Shown here: piece after piece, positions 7,939-16,160 of the stretch
Numbering within the stretch: position 1 is the stretch's first letter
Layout of the letters: each line of letters starts with the position of its first letter
DNA from: Alphaproteobacteria bacterium UBA3768
GTDB taxonomy: Bacteria; Pseudomonadota; Alphaproteobacteria; CAAHEQ01; UBA3637
Direction: 5' to 3'
DNA: 53,325 nucleotides
Assembly (NCBI GenBank): GCA_002372315.1
Contig: DFFU01000010.1
Location: 1 to 53,325, forward strand
Notes under the pieces: generated by a model
Databases searched by the model: none
What the model was told of the DNA's origin: nothing
Seen by the model: the letters and a program-made list of their open reading frames with translations, nothing else
Position numbers and translations under genes: made by a program

Positions 7939-9639
7939 ATGTTTTTTGGTCCCGAATTTTTGGATCTATTGCGTGATAAAGTTGTTTTATCAGATGTTGT
8001 CGCCAGACGAGTGAAACTCACACGTAAAGGTCGTGAATCTTTGGGACTCTGCCCTTTTCATAAAGAAAAGACACCTTCTTTTACAGTCAATGATGAAAAA
8101 GGGTTTTATCATTGTTTTGGTTGTGGTGCGCACGGGGATGTAATCCGCTTTCTAACAGACTGTGAAAAAATTCCTTTCACAGAAGCTGTGGAAATGTTGG
8201 CACAGATGGCGGGAGTTCCACTGCCTAAGCCAGATAAAAAGGAAATGGCTCGTCAGGCACATCAAACGTCATTGGCTGAAATTATGGAATTTGCTTGTCA
8301 ATATTTTCAAATGCAACTGAGAACCCCTGCTGGTCAAAAGGTGTGTGATTATTTGAAGAATAGAGGTTTGACAGGCCAAACAGCCAAAAATTTTCGTTTA
8401 GGATATGCCCCCAGTGGTAACGGGTTATTGCATCATTTAAAATCCAAAGGATGTGATTTACATCAGTGCCAAAAATTGGGCTTATTAGCATTTAATTCTA
8501 CTCGTCAGTTGTGGCATGATTATTTTTATGATCGGGTTATGTTTCCGATTTTTGATCGTCGTAAACGCGTGATTGGTTTTAGTGGTCGAATGCTTGAAAA
8601 AGGAGAACCAAAATATTTGAACTCTCCTGAAACAGATCTATTTCATAAGGGAGAGCAGCTGTTTGGACTTCCTTTTGCAATTGACACGATACGCCGTAAA
8701 AATGAAGCTATTGTTGTGGAAGGTAATATGGATGTGATTTCCTTGCATCAGCATGGATGGACACAGGTAGTTGCACCTTTGGGAACCGCCTTTACTGAAA
8801 AACAACTTCAAATTTTATGGCATATGTGTGATGAACCTGTTATGTGTTTTGATGGTGATTCAGCGGGACAACATGCCATGATTCGGGCTTTGAACAGGGC
8901 TTTACCTTTGCTGGTCCCAGGGAAATCTTTGAAATTTGCTGTTTTACCTCAGGGGATGGATCCTGATGATATGATGCGTCAAAAATCGGATAGTACATGG
9001 AAGAATATTATTCAAAATGCACAAAGTTTTTCAGAGGTTTTATGGTCTGATTTGTTGGCAACACACGACTATAGTACCCCTGAAAAACATGCAAAATTTG
9101 AAAAAGATGCATTGGAAAAGGTGTCCAAAATTCAAAATGTGGAAGTGCGTCGTTTATATGAGCGCGAAATGCATGAACGGTTGCGTGGATTGCTCTATAA
9201 AAAATCGGGTAGAGGAAAAGGAATGAAAATTTCAGCGCCACAAGTGGATGATTTTTTATTGGCGAGCCTTTATGCATATCCTCAAGAGTTATCTATTTTT
9301 TCCGAATCTTTGGGAAATTTAAAACACTTTTCTGGCTTGCGTGAAACGGCATTGTTTAATGGTTGGTTGGATGCGGTATTGACGGGACAGGAATTACCTA
9401 TGCCTGAAACGGAAAAAAAATTGATGCATCAAATAGAGGTAATTCGTTCGTCTAAAAAGCCTGTCGTTGTGGTGCAAGAAGTGGAAAGATTTATCAGTGA
9501 TTTACAATTACAACAGTTGCGTACAGAATTTGCCCTAAAGCAGGCTGAATATTTAAAAACAGAATCGCCAGAAATCAAAGTACAAATTGATTCTTTACGT
9601 CAAGAAATTGAAAATTTTTTGTCAGAACATGATGTGTAG
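7939..9639 (+). CDS. dnaG: DNA primase DnaG
   Basis: DnaG synthesises RNA primers for replication. I start it at the ATG at 7939, one base after the yqeY stop; the longer open frame only reads through the end of yqeY. The N-terminal zinc-binding domain shows C38-P-F-H41 and C59-F-G-C62. The RNA polymerase core and Toprim region follow (GYAPSG, MFPIFDRRKRVIGFSGR, VVEGNMDVISLHQHGW, CFDGDSAGQHAM, PDDMM). The C-terminal helicase-interacting region is short. At 566 residues the length is normal. rpoD, the frequent downstream neighbour, is not present. Confidence 0.96.
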   Translation: MFFGPEFLDLLRDKVVLSDVVARRVKLTRKGRESLGLCPFHKEKTPSFTVNDEKGFYHCFGCGAHGDVIRFLTDCEKIPFTEAVEMLAQMAGVPLPKPDKKEMARQAHQTSLAEIMEFACQYFQMQLRTPAGQKVCDYLKNRGLTGQTAKNFRLGYAPSGNGLLHHLKSKGCDLHQCQKLGLLAFNSTRQLWHDYFYDRVMFPIFDRRKRVIGFSGRMLEKGEPKYLNSPETDLFHKGEQLFGLPFAIDTIRRKNEAIVVEGNMDVISLHQHGWTQVVAPLGTAFTEKQLQILWHMCDEPVMCFDGDSAGQHAMIRALNRALPLLVPGKSLKFAVLPQGMDPDDMMRQKSDSTWKNIIQNAQSFSEVLWSDLLATHDYSTPEKHAKFEKDALEKVSKIQNVEVRRLYEREMHERLRGLLYKKSGRGKGMKISAPQVDDFLLASLYAYPQELSIFSESLGNLKHFSGLRETALFNGWLDAVLTGQELPMPETEKKLMHQIEVIRSSKKPVVVVQEVERFISDLQLQQLRTEFALKQAEYLKTESPEIKVQIDSLRQEIENFLSEHDV

Positions 9640-9650
9640 CTTGAATCAAT

Positions 9651-9682
9651 AAAAAAATAGCACCGATTTATTCGGTGCTATT
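9651..9682 (-). terminator. Rho-independent terminator of the AsmA-like gene
   Basis: An 11-bp perfect stem (AATAGCACCGA / TCGGTGCTATT) with loop TTTAT occupies 9656-9682. On the minus strand it is followed by a seven-U run (9651-9657). It lacks a U-run on the plus strand, so it serves mainly the minus-strand gene. Confidence 0.85.
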
Positions 9683-9700
9683 GCGATTTCAAGCAGCAAA

Positions 9701-10489
9701 CTAAAAGAATTTTGCGTTTGAAAGAACATCTTTCAACTGACCAATAGCACGATGATCTGTGGTATGTTCTTCAATAACCTTGAATGCATTACCCAATGCT
9801 TTCTGACCTGATTTCGCCATTTCTTTGATGGGATCAAGTGTTAATCTATCCGTAATCATTTGGATGGTTTGTTCTAAGGTCATTTTCTTCTTTTCTCCAA
9901 TGTTCTTTTCATGAATATTGGGTAAATCAATTGTTACAGAACGCCCCATTGTCGCAAAGCGTACACTTGTGTTCAAAATTTGTAAATCTTTAATCACAAC
10001 AGATTTTTTTGGGGGTGTATTTTGTTTTGTTTGAACATTTTTTACAGAATTTTGTTGTTCATTACTTAAAGTTTTTAAACTGGACTGTACATTTTCATTC
10101 AGCACCATTAAATTCATTTGAAAGGCTTTATTGTACTCAGCCGCAATTTTTGTACCCTTGATCAATACCTTATCAACAATAATTTTATTGTTCATAATTG
10201 TTTTAGGTTGAAATTGAACAAAAATTTCACCCAACTCAAATGCATAAGGTTCATTAAATCCATTTGGATTTGCAACCTTTAATCCCTTTAAACCAAAGCG
10301 CCCAGAAAAGAGTGAAACATCTGCACTAGCTAAAGAGGCGTTTGTTTTTGTGAACTTGGGAACAATTGTGCCCACTAATGGTTTAATCCATATGCCTGCC
10401 GTGAAGTAAATAACAACTAATGCAATCAATACGATTGCAATTAAACATACGAACGTTTTAAATAAAAATTTTATTAATTTTTTGAACAT
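9701..10489 (-). CDS. AsmA-like membrane-anchored protein
   Basis: The product has one N-terminal transmembrane helix (FLFKTFVCLIAIVLIALVVIYF) and a periplasmic domain with the phrase FGLKGLKVANPNGF...FELGEIFVQFQPKTI. This is reminiscent of AsmA/DUF748-type proteins, a superfamily implicated in envelope lipid transport. A Gln/Asn/Lys-rich linker separates two beta-rich parts. I start it at the ATG at 10489, directly after AAAGGAGACA; the TTG five codons upstream would place the Shine-Dalgarno inside the gene. The family assignment is by pattern only. Confidence 0.6.
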   Translation of the reverse strand: MFKKLIKFLFKTFVCLIAIVLIALVVIYFTAGIWIKPLVGTIVPKFTKTNASLASADVSLFSGRFGLKGLKVANPNGFNEPYAFELGEIFVQFQPKTIMNNKIIVDKVLIKGTKIAAEYNKAFQMNLMVLNENVQSSLKTLSNEQQNSVKNVQTKQNTPPKKSVVIKDLQILNTSVRFATMGRSVTIDLPNIHEKNIGEKKKMTLEQTIQMITDRLTLDPIKEMAKSGQKALGNAFKVIEEHTTDHRAIGQLKDVLSNAKFF

Positions 10490-10516
10490 ATTGTCTCCTT
10501 TCAAATATCTTTTAGG

Positions 10517-11398
10517 TTAATTAAATTTTTCAATTTTGTCAAGTGATAAAATATTTTGAGTTGTATCTATTTTTGCATGGACACCCAAAGGTAAAATAAC
10601 TTTCTTATGCGTATGTGAATAATCGTTTAAACGTACAATAGGGCATTTTATCGTAGATACAACATCTTTTATAATCATATTTGCCAGATATTTTTCTGCT
10701 GTAGAAAGACCCGCAGTCATATCGCCTAAGATAAGTCCCGAAATCTGATGAAATATACCGGCTAGTTTCAATTGGTTCAGCATTCTATCTAAGCGATAGG
10801 CGGGTTCTGAAACTTCTTCCAATACCAGTATATTTCCTTTCATATCTGGGCAATAAGGTGTCCCTAATAAAGCGCAAAAAGAATTTAGATTTCCTCCCAA
10901 TAGGATTCCTTGTGCCTTTCCTGAATGGACTGTTTTAACAGTATATTGACGAATTTTATTTTGCAGAGCCAAGTTTAAATTTTGAAAAGTTTTGGGTGAA
11001 AGTTTTTGAAAACCAAATTTTCCAACAAAACCAGTATATGAGGGTAATTTTATTTTCTTGAAAAGAGCATTTTGTAGGAGGGTTGTGTCTGAAAATCCAA
11101 TAAATGGTTTGGGGTGTTTTTTAATTTTTTGGTAATCCAGTTTATCTAATAATCGCAATGTTCCTTCGCCACCACGAATAGCTAGGATTGCATCAATTTT
11201 GGGATTCGTAAAGGCCTGTTCCAAATCAGCTAATCTTATGGGGTCATTACCAGCTAAAAAGTATTTTTTTTCAAATAGATATTTTGTATAGCAGAGGTGA
11301 TAGTCTAATTTTTTTAATTGTTCTGATAAAACTTCAATAATTTCTTTTTTTAAATTAGGCACGTAGCTAGCAGGTGCGATAAGTTGAATATTTTTCAT
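10517..11398 (-). CDS. LD-carboxypeptidase (S66 family, LdcA/MccF-like)
   Basis: This is a serine peptidase of family S66, which removes the terminal D-residue from murein tetrapeptides during recycling. The catalytic elements are visible: the nucleophile Ser103 in FIGFSDTT, the Glu in LVLEEVSEPAYRLDRML (about residue 194), and a His in NDYSHTHKKVILPLG (about 262-264). The N-terminal IQLIAPAS and AIRGGEGTLRLL motifs are typical. There is no signal peptide, consistent with cytoplasmic recycling. A G-rich Shine-Dalgarno (AGGGGAC) lies upstream of the ATG. Confidence 0.88.
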   Translation of the reverse strand: MKNIQLIAPASYVPNLKKEIIEVLSEQLKKLDYHLCYTKYLFEKKYFLAGNDPIRLADLEQAFTNPKIDAILAIRGGEGTLRLLDKLDYQKIKKHPKPFIGFSDTTLLQNALFKKIKLPSYTGFVGKFGFQKLSPKTFQNLNLALQNKIRQYTVKTVHSGKAQGILLGGNLNSFCALLGTPYCPDMKGNILVLEEVSEPAYRLDRMLNQLKLAGIFHQISGLILGDMTAGLSTAEKYLANMIIKDVVSTIKCPIVRLNDYSHTHKKVILPLGVHAKIDTTQNILSLDKIEKFN

Positions 11399-11421
11399 TT
11401 GTCCCCTTTTTTAAAAAAGTG

Positions 11422-11449
11422 TTGCTTTTTTTTCTTTTTTTTATATACT
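11422..11449 (+). promoter_or_regulatory. Promoter for the acidic secreted protein and lytic transglycosylase
   Basis: TTGCTT (11422-11427), a 16-base T-rich spacer and TATACT (11444-11449) lie about 50 bases upstream of the ATG at 11502, which has an AAAGGGGG-type Shine-Dalgarno. Confidence 0.55.
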
Positions 11450-11501
11450 AACAATATTGTTTTATTCTAAATAGATTAAAAAGTAAAGGGGGAAAATTTA
11501 A

Positions 11502-12137
11502 ATGAAACGTTTTGCATTGATTTTTTTTATGACTTTATGCTTTATCATAAATGTATACGCTCAGACAAACTTTAATTATGTTATTGAAGAGGAGACAGAT
11601 GAGATAACAGAAAATCCTCCAATGAATTCTGCGCAGGAATCAGAAAATGGTGTGACAGAACAAGTTACCGCAACTGAGGTAACTCAAGATAAAGTTGGTG
11701 AAAATAAAGAAGATGAAACCGTGAAGGATACTGTGCAAGTTTCTTCTGAGGAGGAACAGATAGAGGATGAGGAGGAAGAGGAGGCAGAAGAGGAAAAGAT
11801 TTTCATTGCCCTCAATGATATTCAAAATACATTAGCTGCTGTTCGTTCTGTTTCATATTGCTCTGCAACTTTGGTTATGCTGAATAACACTAAAAGAAAT
11901 ATTCAGGAAATATCTGGTACCATAGGTATTGGGGATCAAAATAAAAAATTCCAATTCCTAGATATAAAGGCTAAATCGGCAGGGGGTTATCCTTTACAGA
12001 TTGTTGGAAAGGCTTGTGAATCTATTTTGGCACTTCCTAATCTTCAAATCAATAAATGTCAAATGGAAAGAACAAGTGATAGTAAGTGTCGTCGTCTTTT
12101 AATTTATGTTCCTATACAAGGTGCTCAAAAACAGTGA
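11502..12137 (+). CDS. Secreted protein with an acidic low-complexity linker, unknown function
   Basis: I do not recognise a family. The 211-residue product has a clear signal peptide (RFALIFFMTLCFIINVYA). A strongly acidic linker of about 80 residues, rich in Glu, Asp and Thr, follows and culminates in a run of Glu/Asp. The C-terminal domain has about 100 residues with four cysteines (SYCSATL, GKACES, INKCQM, SKCRRL) and could form two disulfides in the periplasm. The stop overlaps the GTG start of the lytic transglycosylase gene, so the two are translationally coupled and may act together on the cell wall (inference). Confidence 0.7.
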   Translation: MKRFALIFFMTLCFIINVYAQTNFNYVIEEETDEITENPPMNSAQESENGVTEQVTATEVTQDKVGENKEDETVKDTVQVSSEEEQIEDEEEEEAEEEKIFIALNDIQNTLAAVRSVSYCSATLVMLNNTKRNIQEISGTIGIGDQNKKFQFLDIKAKSAGGYPLQIVGKACESILALPNLQINKCQMERTSDSKCRRLLIYVPIQGAQKQ

Positions 12138-13813
12138 AACACTTATTTTTAGTGTGCCTTTTCATTTACATTTTGTGTTGTCCAGTTTTTGGGCAGAGTT
12201 CTGTTTTGTCTGCCTCGGATGCAAATCTATATTCAGATATTTTTGAATTACAAAAGAAAGGACAATTAAAGCGTGCCCAAAAAAAACAATCAGGAATTGA
12301 AAATCCTGTGTTGATGGGATATGTTTTATATCAGAGATATTTTATGCCTGGATACAAAACACAAAAAGGTGAAATTCGTTCTTGGATGGAAAAATATTCT
12401 GATTATCCTGTTGCGACAGAAATGCGCGCTTTGGGGCAACAAAAGAAAGTATCAAATTTACCACGTTCTAGGGGTGTTTTTGGTGGAAATACAGGTGCAT
12501 GTGAAAATATCATGCGCTTAGAACCTGGGGATTTGACCCGTAGTTTGTTGGATTTATCTAACCTCGATCGAGTGGCAGCCCAAAAAATTTTACGTCAATT
12601 TAATAAACATTTATTAAGAGGAAATACGTTAAATGCCAAGAATTTATTAAATGAAAATAAAACAAAAAAAATATTGGGTAAAAAGATGATGGCTAATGCA
12701 CGTACTGTTCTGGCTTTTTCTTATTTTTTGGATGCTCGCGATGATTTGGCATTGGAACAATTAAATTTGGCACAAAAAAATGCGACTCATCCTATGACTG
12801 ATTGGTTGAGAGGATTGGTTTTTTGGAGAATGGGGGAGTATTTAAAATCTTCCGCATCCTTTGTGAAAGCATCAGAAGAATCAAAGGAACCTTCATTAAA
12901 AAGCAGTTCTTCTTTTTGGGCTGCGCGTGCTTTAATGCGTTTGGGGCGCTTTGAAGAAGTGGGCAAGTTTTTACAAATTGCATCTGAATATCCACGTTAT
13001 TTTTATGGCGTTTTAGCGATGCGGGCTTTAGGTCAGAATCTAAATCATAGTTGGGAAGAACCATCCTATGCTGATGAAAGTTTAACCGCCTCTTTTTCTC
13101 ACCCAGCATTGGAAAGATTTTATGCTCTGCGTCAAATTGGACAAGAACAGTGGGCGCTGGAAGAATTGTCTAAACTATACTTGGATGCGGATAGTGAAGG
13201 GCAAGAAGTTTTGTGGTCAATTTCTCGTGAAAATGGTTTTGAAAAAGCGCTACAAAACTTGACGGGAATTTTGGATGGAGAAAAGGCTCGTTATCCTTTA
13301 CCTGACTGGCGTCCAGAGGATGGTTGGCAACTAGATAAAGCGCTTGTATATGCTTTTGTTCGCCAAGAATCGTGTTTTAATCATCGGGCTGAAAGTGCAG
13401 TTGGGGCTCTTGGATTGATGCAAATTATGCCTTCAACTGCCAAAGAAATTGCTGATAATTTACAATGTGAATACAAAACACGAAAACTTAAAAATCCAGA
13501 ATATAATTTACGCTTAGGGCAGGCATATTTAAAAAAATTACTTGATCTACCACAAATTCAAAATAATTTAATGAAGTTGGCTGTGGCTTATAATGCTGGG
13601 CCAGGAAATCTCAATCGTTGGGAAAAGAAAATGAATTATCAAGATGATCCTCTTTTATTTTTGGAAACGATTCCTTCTAAAGAAACTAGAACTTTTGTGG
13701 AACGGATTTTGGTGAATTATTGGATTTATTTAAGTTTAACAGGTTTGCCTGTACAATCTTTGGATGAAATTGTATCGGGAAATTGGCCCATGTATCAAAT
13801 GTGTACCCCATAA
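12134..13813 (+). CDS. Soluble lytic murein transglycosylase (Slt-like)
   Basis: This is a periplasmic muramidase-type enzyme of the Slt70 group. I start it at the GTG at 12134, which overlaps the preceding stop and gives a proper signal peptide (KHLFLVCLFIYILCCPVFG). A long alpha-helical superhelix precedes the C-terminal SLT catalytic domain. That domain has QESCFNHRAESAVGALGLMQIMP (catalytic Glu in QES) and the downstream LAVAYNAGPGNLNRW. The protein has 559 residues, slightly shorter than E. coli Slt70. Confidence 0.92.
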   Translation: MKHLFLVCLFIYILCCPVFGQSSVLSASDANLYSDIFELQKKGQLKRAQKKQSGIENPVLMGYVLYQRYFMPGYKTQKGEIRSWMEKYSDYPVATEMRALGQQKKVSNLPRSRGVFGGNTGACENIMRLEPGDLTRSLLDLSNLDRVAAQKILRQFNKHLLRGNTLNAKNLLNENKTKKILGKKMMANARTVLAFSYFLDARDDLALEQLNLAQKNATHPMTDWLRGLVFWRMGEYLKSSASFVKASEESKEPSLKSSSSFWAARALMRLGRFEEVGKFLQIASEYPRYFYGVLAMRALGQNLNHSWEEPSYADESLTASFSHPALERFYALRQIGQEQWALEELSKLYLDADSEGQEVLWSISRENGFEKALQNLTGILDGEKARYPLPDWRPEDGWQLDKALVYAFVRQESCFNHRAESAVGALGLMQIMPSTAKEIADNLQCEYKTRKLKNPEYNLRLGQAYLKKLLDLPQIQNNLMKLAVAYNAGPGNLNRWEKKMNYQDDPLLFLETIPSKETRTFVERILVNYWIYLSLTGLPVQSLDEIVSGNWPMYQMCTP

Positions 13814-13819
13814 ATTTTC

Positions 13820-13848
13820 TTGACTTTATATAAAAAGATGTATATATA
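13820..13848 (+). promoter_or_regulatory. Promoter of trxA
   Basis: TTGACT (13820-13825), a 17-base spacer and TATATA (13843-13848), followed by an AAAGGAGGT Shine-Dalgarno and the ATG at 13872. Confidence 0.75.
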
Positions 13849-13871
13849 AGCACTACCTAAAGGAGGTAAAA

Positions 13872-14186
13872 ATGGAAATTATAAATGATACAAATTTTGA
13901 AGAAAAAGTTTTAAAATCAGAAAAACCAGTATTGGTTGATTTTTTTGCAACTTGGTGTGGCCCTTGTCGGCAGATGCTGCCGATTGTGGAGGAAATTTCG
14001 GCTGAAATGGCTGGTAAATTGGTTGTTTACAAATTGGATGTTGATGAAGCCCCAAAAATGGCGGAAAAGTATGAAATTCAAAGTATTCCACATTTGATTA
14101 TTTTTAAAAGTGGTCAAGCGAGTGCCCAACATAATGGCGCATGTTCCAAAACGGAATTATTGGACTTGATTCAAAAGAATATCTAG
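13872..14186 (+). CDS. trxA: Thioredoxin
   Basis: This is a 104-residue cytoplasmic thioredoxin that reduces protein disulfides. The active site is W28-C-G-P-C32 in VDFFATWCGPCRQM. The cis-Pro is in YEIQSIPHLIIFKSG, and the buried Asp in LVDFF. The length is normal. It has its own promoter, a strong Shine-Dalgarno (AAAGGAGGT) and a terminator at 14202-14233, so it is probably a single-gene unit. Confidence 0.95.
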   Translation: MEIINDTNFEEKVLKSEKPVLVDFFATWCGPCRQMLPIVEEISAEMAGKLVVYKLDVDEAPKMAEKYEIQSIPHLIIFKSGQASAQHNGACSKTELLDLIQKNI

Positions 14187-14201
14187 CATGATTATGTTAT
14201 G

Positions 14202-14233
14202 AAAAAACCCCGACGAATAAGCCGGGGTTTTTT
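14202..14233. terminator. Bidirectional terminator between trxA and the outer-membrane protein gene
   Basis: An 11-bp stem (AAAAAACCCCG / CGGGGTTTTTT) with a 10-base loop. The A-run and T-run make it functional for both convergent genes. Confidence 0.9.
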
Positions 14234-14243
14234 GAATGTTAAA

Positions 14244-15035
14244 TTAAAAGAACCAACGTAAACGTGCGCCAATTGATTTATGGTAAACATCAGCTTGTGT
14301 TTTAGCTTTTCCACTCAAAGTGTATGTACCATATAGACTTAAAGCGGTTTGTTTTGCTAAGTAGTATGAAGCCTCTATTTCAGCTGTATAGGCTCTTCCC
14401 TTTGTATATGTATTTGCATCATTTGTATAGCGGATACCTGTATCCAATGCCCACGTTTCGCACTGGCCTTGATACAGACCAACTTTTGCCGTATAAACGG
14501 GTTTGTCGGAACCTTTTTTCTGGGCGATTGGAAATTGTTCTGTGAACTCAATATAGGGAAGCATTTTTTCAAATTTATAGCCTGCTTTTACACTTCCTTT
14601 AAAATATTTATATTCACCAAAACCTTCATTATATCTGTTAACAAATGGATCTTGGCCATACAGCAAAGATGTCTGCAACTTAAACGCTTTATCAAAGACG
14701 TTCCATGCTAATCCTGTTTCCCAGTTAATATTTTTGTTCTCTCTGTCTGTTTCGTTTAATATGGCATCTTTAACTTTTGCAAGAATATTACCAATGCTGG
14801 CAATGATAGCCACTTTGTCTGTTAAACCATATTGGAGTTCTTCGGACAAATTTGTATCATAGACTTTGTCAGAAACACCCCAATCATTTTTATAATGATT
14901 TTGCGTATAATCCAATGACGTAATAGAGCCAACTTGTCCTTTAGATGGCAGATAAAATGGGTTTGTAATGTCGGCCGCATAGGCTGTGTGGATTGAAGAT
15001 AAAATAACGAATGAAAATAGTATCTTTTTAAGCAT
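14244..15035 (-). CDS. Outer-membrane beta-barrel protein
   Basis: The start is the ATG at 15035, preceded by an AAGGAAC-type Shine-Dalgarno and giving a clear signal peptide (KKILFSFVILSSIHTAYA, cut before ADITNPF). The mature protein shows alternating hydrophobic/polar strands (for example LQTSLLYGQDPF, ALSLYGTYTLSG, KSIGARLRWFF). It ends in Phe, the Bam-recognised C-terminal signature. Size (about 245 mature residues) suggests a 10-12-strand barrel. No specific family is recognised; the N-terminal DITNPFYLPSKGQ phrase recurs in hypothetical outer-membrane proteins of related bacteria. Confidence 0.75.
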   Translation of the reverse strand: MLKKILFSFVILSSIHTAYAADITNPFYLPSKGQVGSITSLDYTQNHYKNDWGVSDKVYDTNLSEELQYGLTDKVAIIASIGNILAKVKDAILNETDRENKNINWETGLAWNVFDKAFKLQTSLLYGQDPFVNRYNEGFGEYKYFKGSVKAGYKFEKMLPYIEFTEQFPIAQKKGSDKPVYTAKVGLYQGQCETWALDTGIRYTNDANTYTKGRAYTAEIEASYYLAKQTALSLYGTYTLSGKAKTQADVYHKSIGARLRWFF

Positions 15036-15138
15036 GTAAGTTCCTTTTTTATATGTTGGAAAAACAAACAGATACGTAATAGCATATTTTCTTGAATTAA
15101 GCAAATGAAAAACTTTTTTTGATTTTTGATTTTTTTTC

Positions 15139-15167
15139 TTGACAAGGTTGAATAAATAGTATATACT
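15139..15167 (+). promoter_or_regulatory. Consensus promoter of rplU-rpmA
   Basis: A perfect TTGACA (15139-15144), a 17-base spacer and TATACT (15162-15167), 32 bases before the rplU ATG. It suits a highly expressed ribosomal operon. Confidence 0.88.
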
Positions 15168-15198
15168 CTGTCAAAGTTTTTTTAAGAAAGGATATATC

Positions 15199-15498
15199 AT
15201 GTTTGCGATTGTTAAAACTGGTGCAAAGCAATATAAAGTTCAGAAAGACGCTGTTTTGGCTGTTGAGAAATTGGCAGGAAAAGCAGGAGATAAAGTTTCT
15301 TTAAAAGAGGTTGTTCTGTTGGGGGATAAGGTTGGTGCGCCTTTTGTGAAAGGGGCAAGTGTAGAAGCCGAAATTATTCGTCAAACACGTGGTGAAAAGG
15401 TAATTGTGTTTAAAAAAACACGTCGCCATGGATATAAACGTAAAAATGGTCATAAACAAGATTTGACCCTGATAAAGATTTTAGAAATTAAAGGTTAA
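15199..15498 (+). CDS. rplU: 50S ribosomal protein L21
   Basis: The 99-residue product matches L21 throughout: MFAIVKTGAKQYKVQKDAVLAVEKL at the start and the KTRRHGYKRKNGHKQDLTLIKI rRNA-binding tail. AAAGGAT precedes the ATG. It is followed by rpmA after 11 bases, the universal L21-L27 order. Confidence 0.97.
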   Translation: MFAIVKTGAKQYKVQKDAVLAVEKLAGKAGDKVSLKEVVLLGDKVGAPFVKGASVEAEIIRQTRGEKVIVFKKTRRHGYKRKNGHKQDLTLIKILEIKG

Positions 15499-15509
15499 GG
15501 AGAAGTAAA

Positions 15510-15764
15510 ATGGCTCATAAAAAAGCGGGTGGTTCCGTTAAAAATTCTCAAGACTCTGCCGGTCGTCGGTTAGGTCTTAAAAAGTCTGGTGGTCAATCAG
15601 TTGCTGCGGGTAATATCATTATCCGTCAACGTGGGACACAGTATTATCCTGGTGAAAATGTTGGGATGGGGGTGGATCATACCATTTATGCGACAGCTGA
15701 TGGTGTTGTTCAGTTCAAACATTCCGCAAAAGATCGTACTTACGTTTCAGTAGTTACAAAATAG
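15510..15764 (+). CDS. rpmA: 50S ribosomal protein L27
   Basis: The 84-residue product begins MAHKKAGGSVKNSQDSAGRRLGLKK and continues AAGNIIIRQRGTQYYPGENVGMGVDHTIYA, both diagnostic of L27. The N-terminus reaches the peptidyl-transferase centre, and no N-terminal prosequence is present. AAGGAGA precedes the ATG. Confidence 0.97.
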   Translation: MAHKKAGGSVKNSQDSAGRRLGLKKSGGQSVAAGNIIIRQRGTQYYPGENVGMGVDHTIYATADGVVQFKHSAKDRTYVSVVTK

Positions 15765-15773
15765 GAATTAAAA

Positions 15774-15980
15774 GTGAATTATTCTAGAATGGTTGGATTG
15801 CCAAAGCCGATATCTGTCAATTTTGAAGGGATTGGTGATGAACCGACAGACTCAATGGGCGCCTATACAGGCTCCGTAAAGGTTGCTTCCTATGGCGTGA
15901 GAGATAGAGATGAACATGTATCTTTTCCAAAAGGTCTGCCAAAAGCTTTTGTTCTTAAAGAGGAACATTTAAAAGATTAA
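15774..15980 (+). CDS. Small protein downstream of rpmA, unknown function
   Basis: A 68-residue frame starts at a GTG 9 bases after rpmA, with only a weak AGGA upstream, and ends right at a good terminator. The product is soluble and mildly acidic, with the phrase MVGLPKPISVNFEGIGDEPTDSMGAYTG. No family is recognised. Its position inside the L21-L27 transcript and tight fit to the terminator argue that it is real. The GTPase gene obgE, which often follows rpmA, is absent here. Confidence 0.55.
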   Translation: MNYSRMVGLPKPISVNFEGIGDEPTDSMGAYTGSVKVASYGVRDRDEHVSFPKGLPKAFVLKEEHLKD

Positions 15981-15985
15981 AGTTG

Positions 15986-16008
15986 AACCCGCTTTTGGCG
16001 GGTTTTTT
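15986..16008 (+). terminator. Terminator of the rplU-rpmA operon
   Basis: A 7-bp GC-rich stem (AACCCGC / GCGGGTT) with loop TTTTG, ending in six Ts. Confidence 0.88.
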
Positions 16009-16012
16009 AATC

Positions 16013-16041
16013 TTGAAATTTATTTTATGCTATGCTATAAT
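16013..16041 (+). promoter_or_regulatory. Promoter of tRNA-Leu
   Basis: TTGAAA (16013-16018), a 17-base spacer and a perfect TATAAT (16036-16041), 8 bases before the tRNA 5' end. Read-through past the tRNA would reach the integrase at 16161. Confidence 0.85.
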
Positions 16042-16049
16042 GCATCTAT

Positions 16050-16132
16050 GCGGGCGTGGTGGAATGGTAGACACGTTGGTCTTAGAAGCCAATGCCAAAA
16101 GCGTGAAGGTTCAAGTCCTTTCGCCCGCACCA
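16050..16132 (+). tRNA. tRNA-Leu (anticodon UAG)
   Basis: The acceptor stem GCGGGCG / CGCCCGC is followed by encoded ACCA. The anticodon stem TTGGT / GCCAA closes the loop CTTAGAA, giving anticodon UAG. The variable arm is short but class-II-like, and the T-arm contains TTCAAGT. Its 3' end is the left attachment site of the integrative element. Confidence 0.93.
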
Positions 16133-16135
16133 AAT
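16117..16135 (+). repeat. attL core: 19-bp direct repeat in the tRNA-Leu 3' end
   Basis: Identical to 29987-30005. It covers the end of the T-arm, the acceptor 3' strand, CCA and three further bases. Confidence 0.92.
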
Positions 16136-16160
16136 CAAACCCCTTGTTTTTCAAACACTT

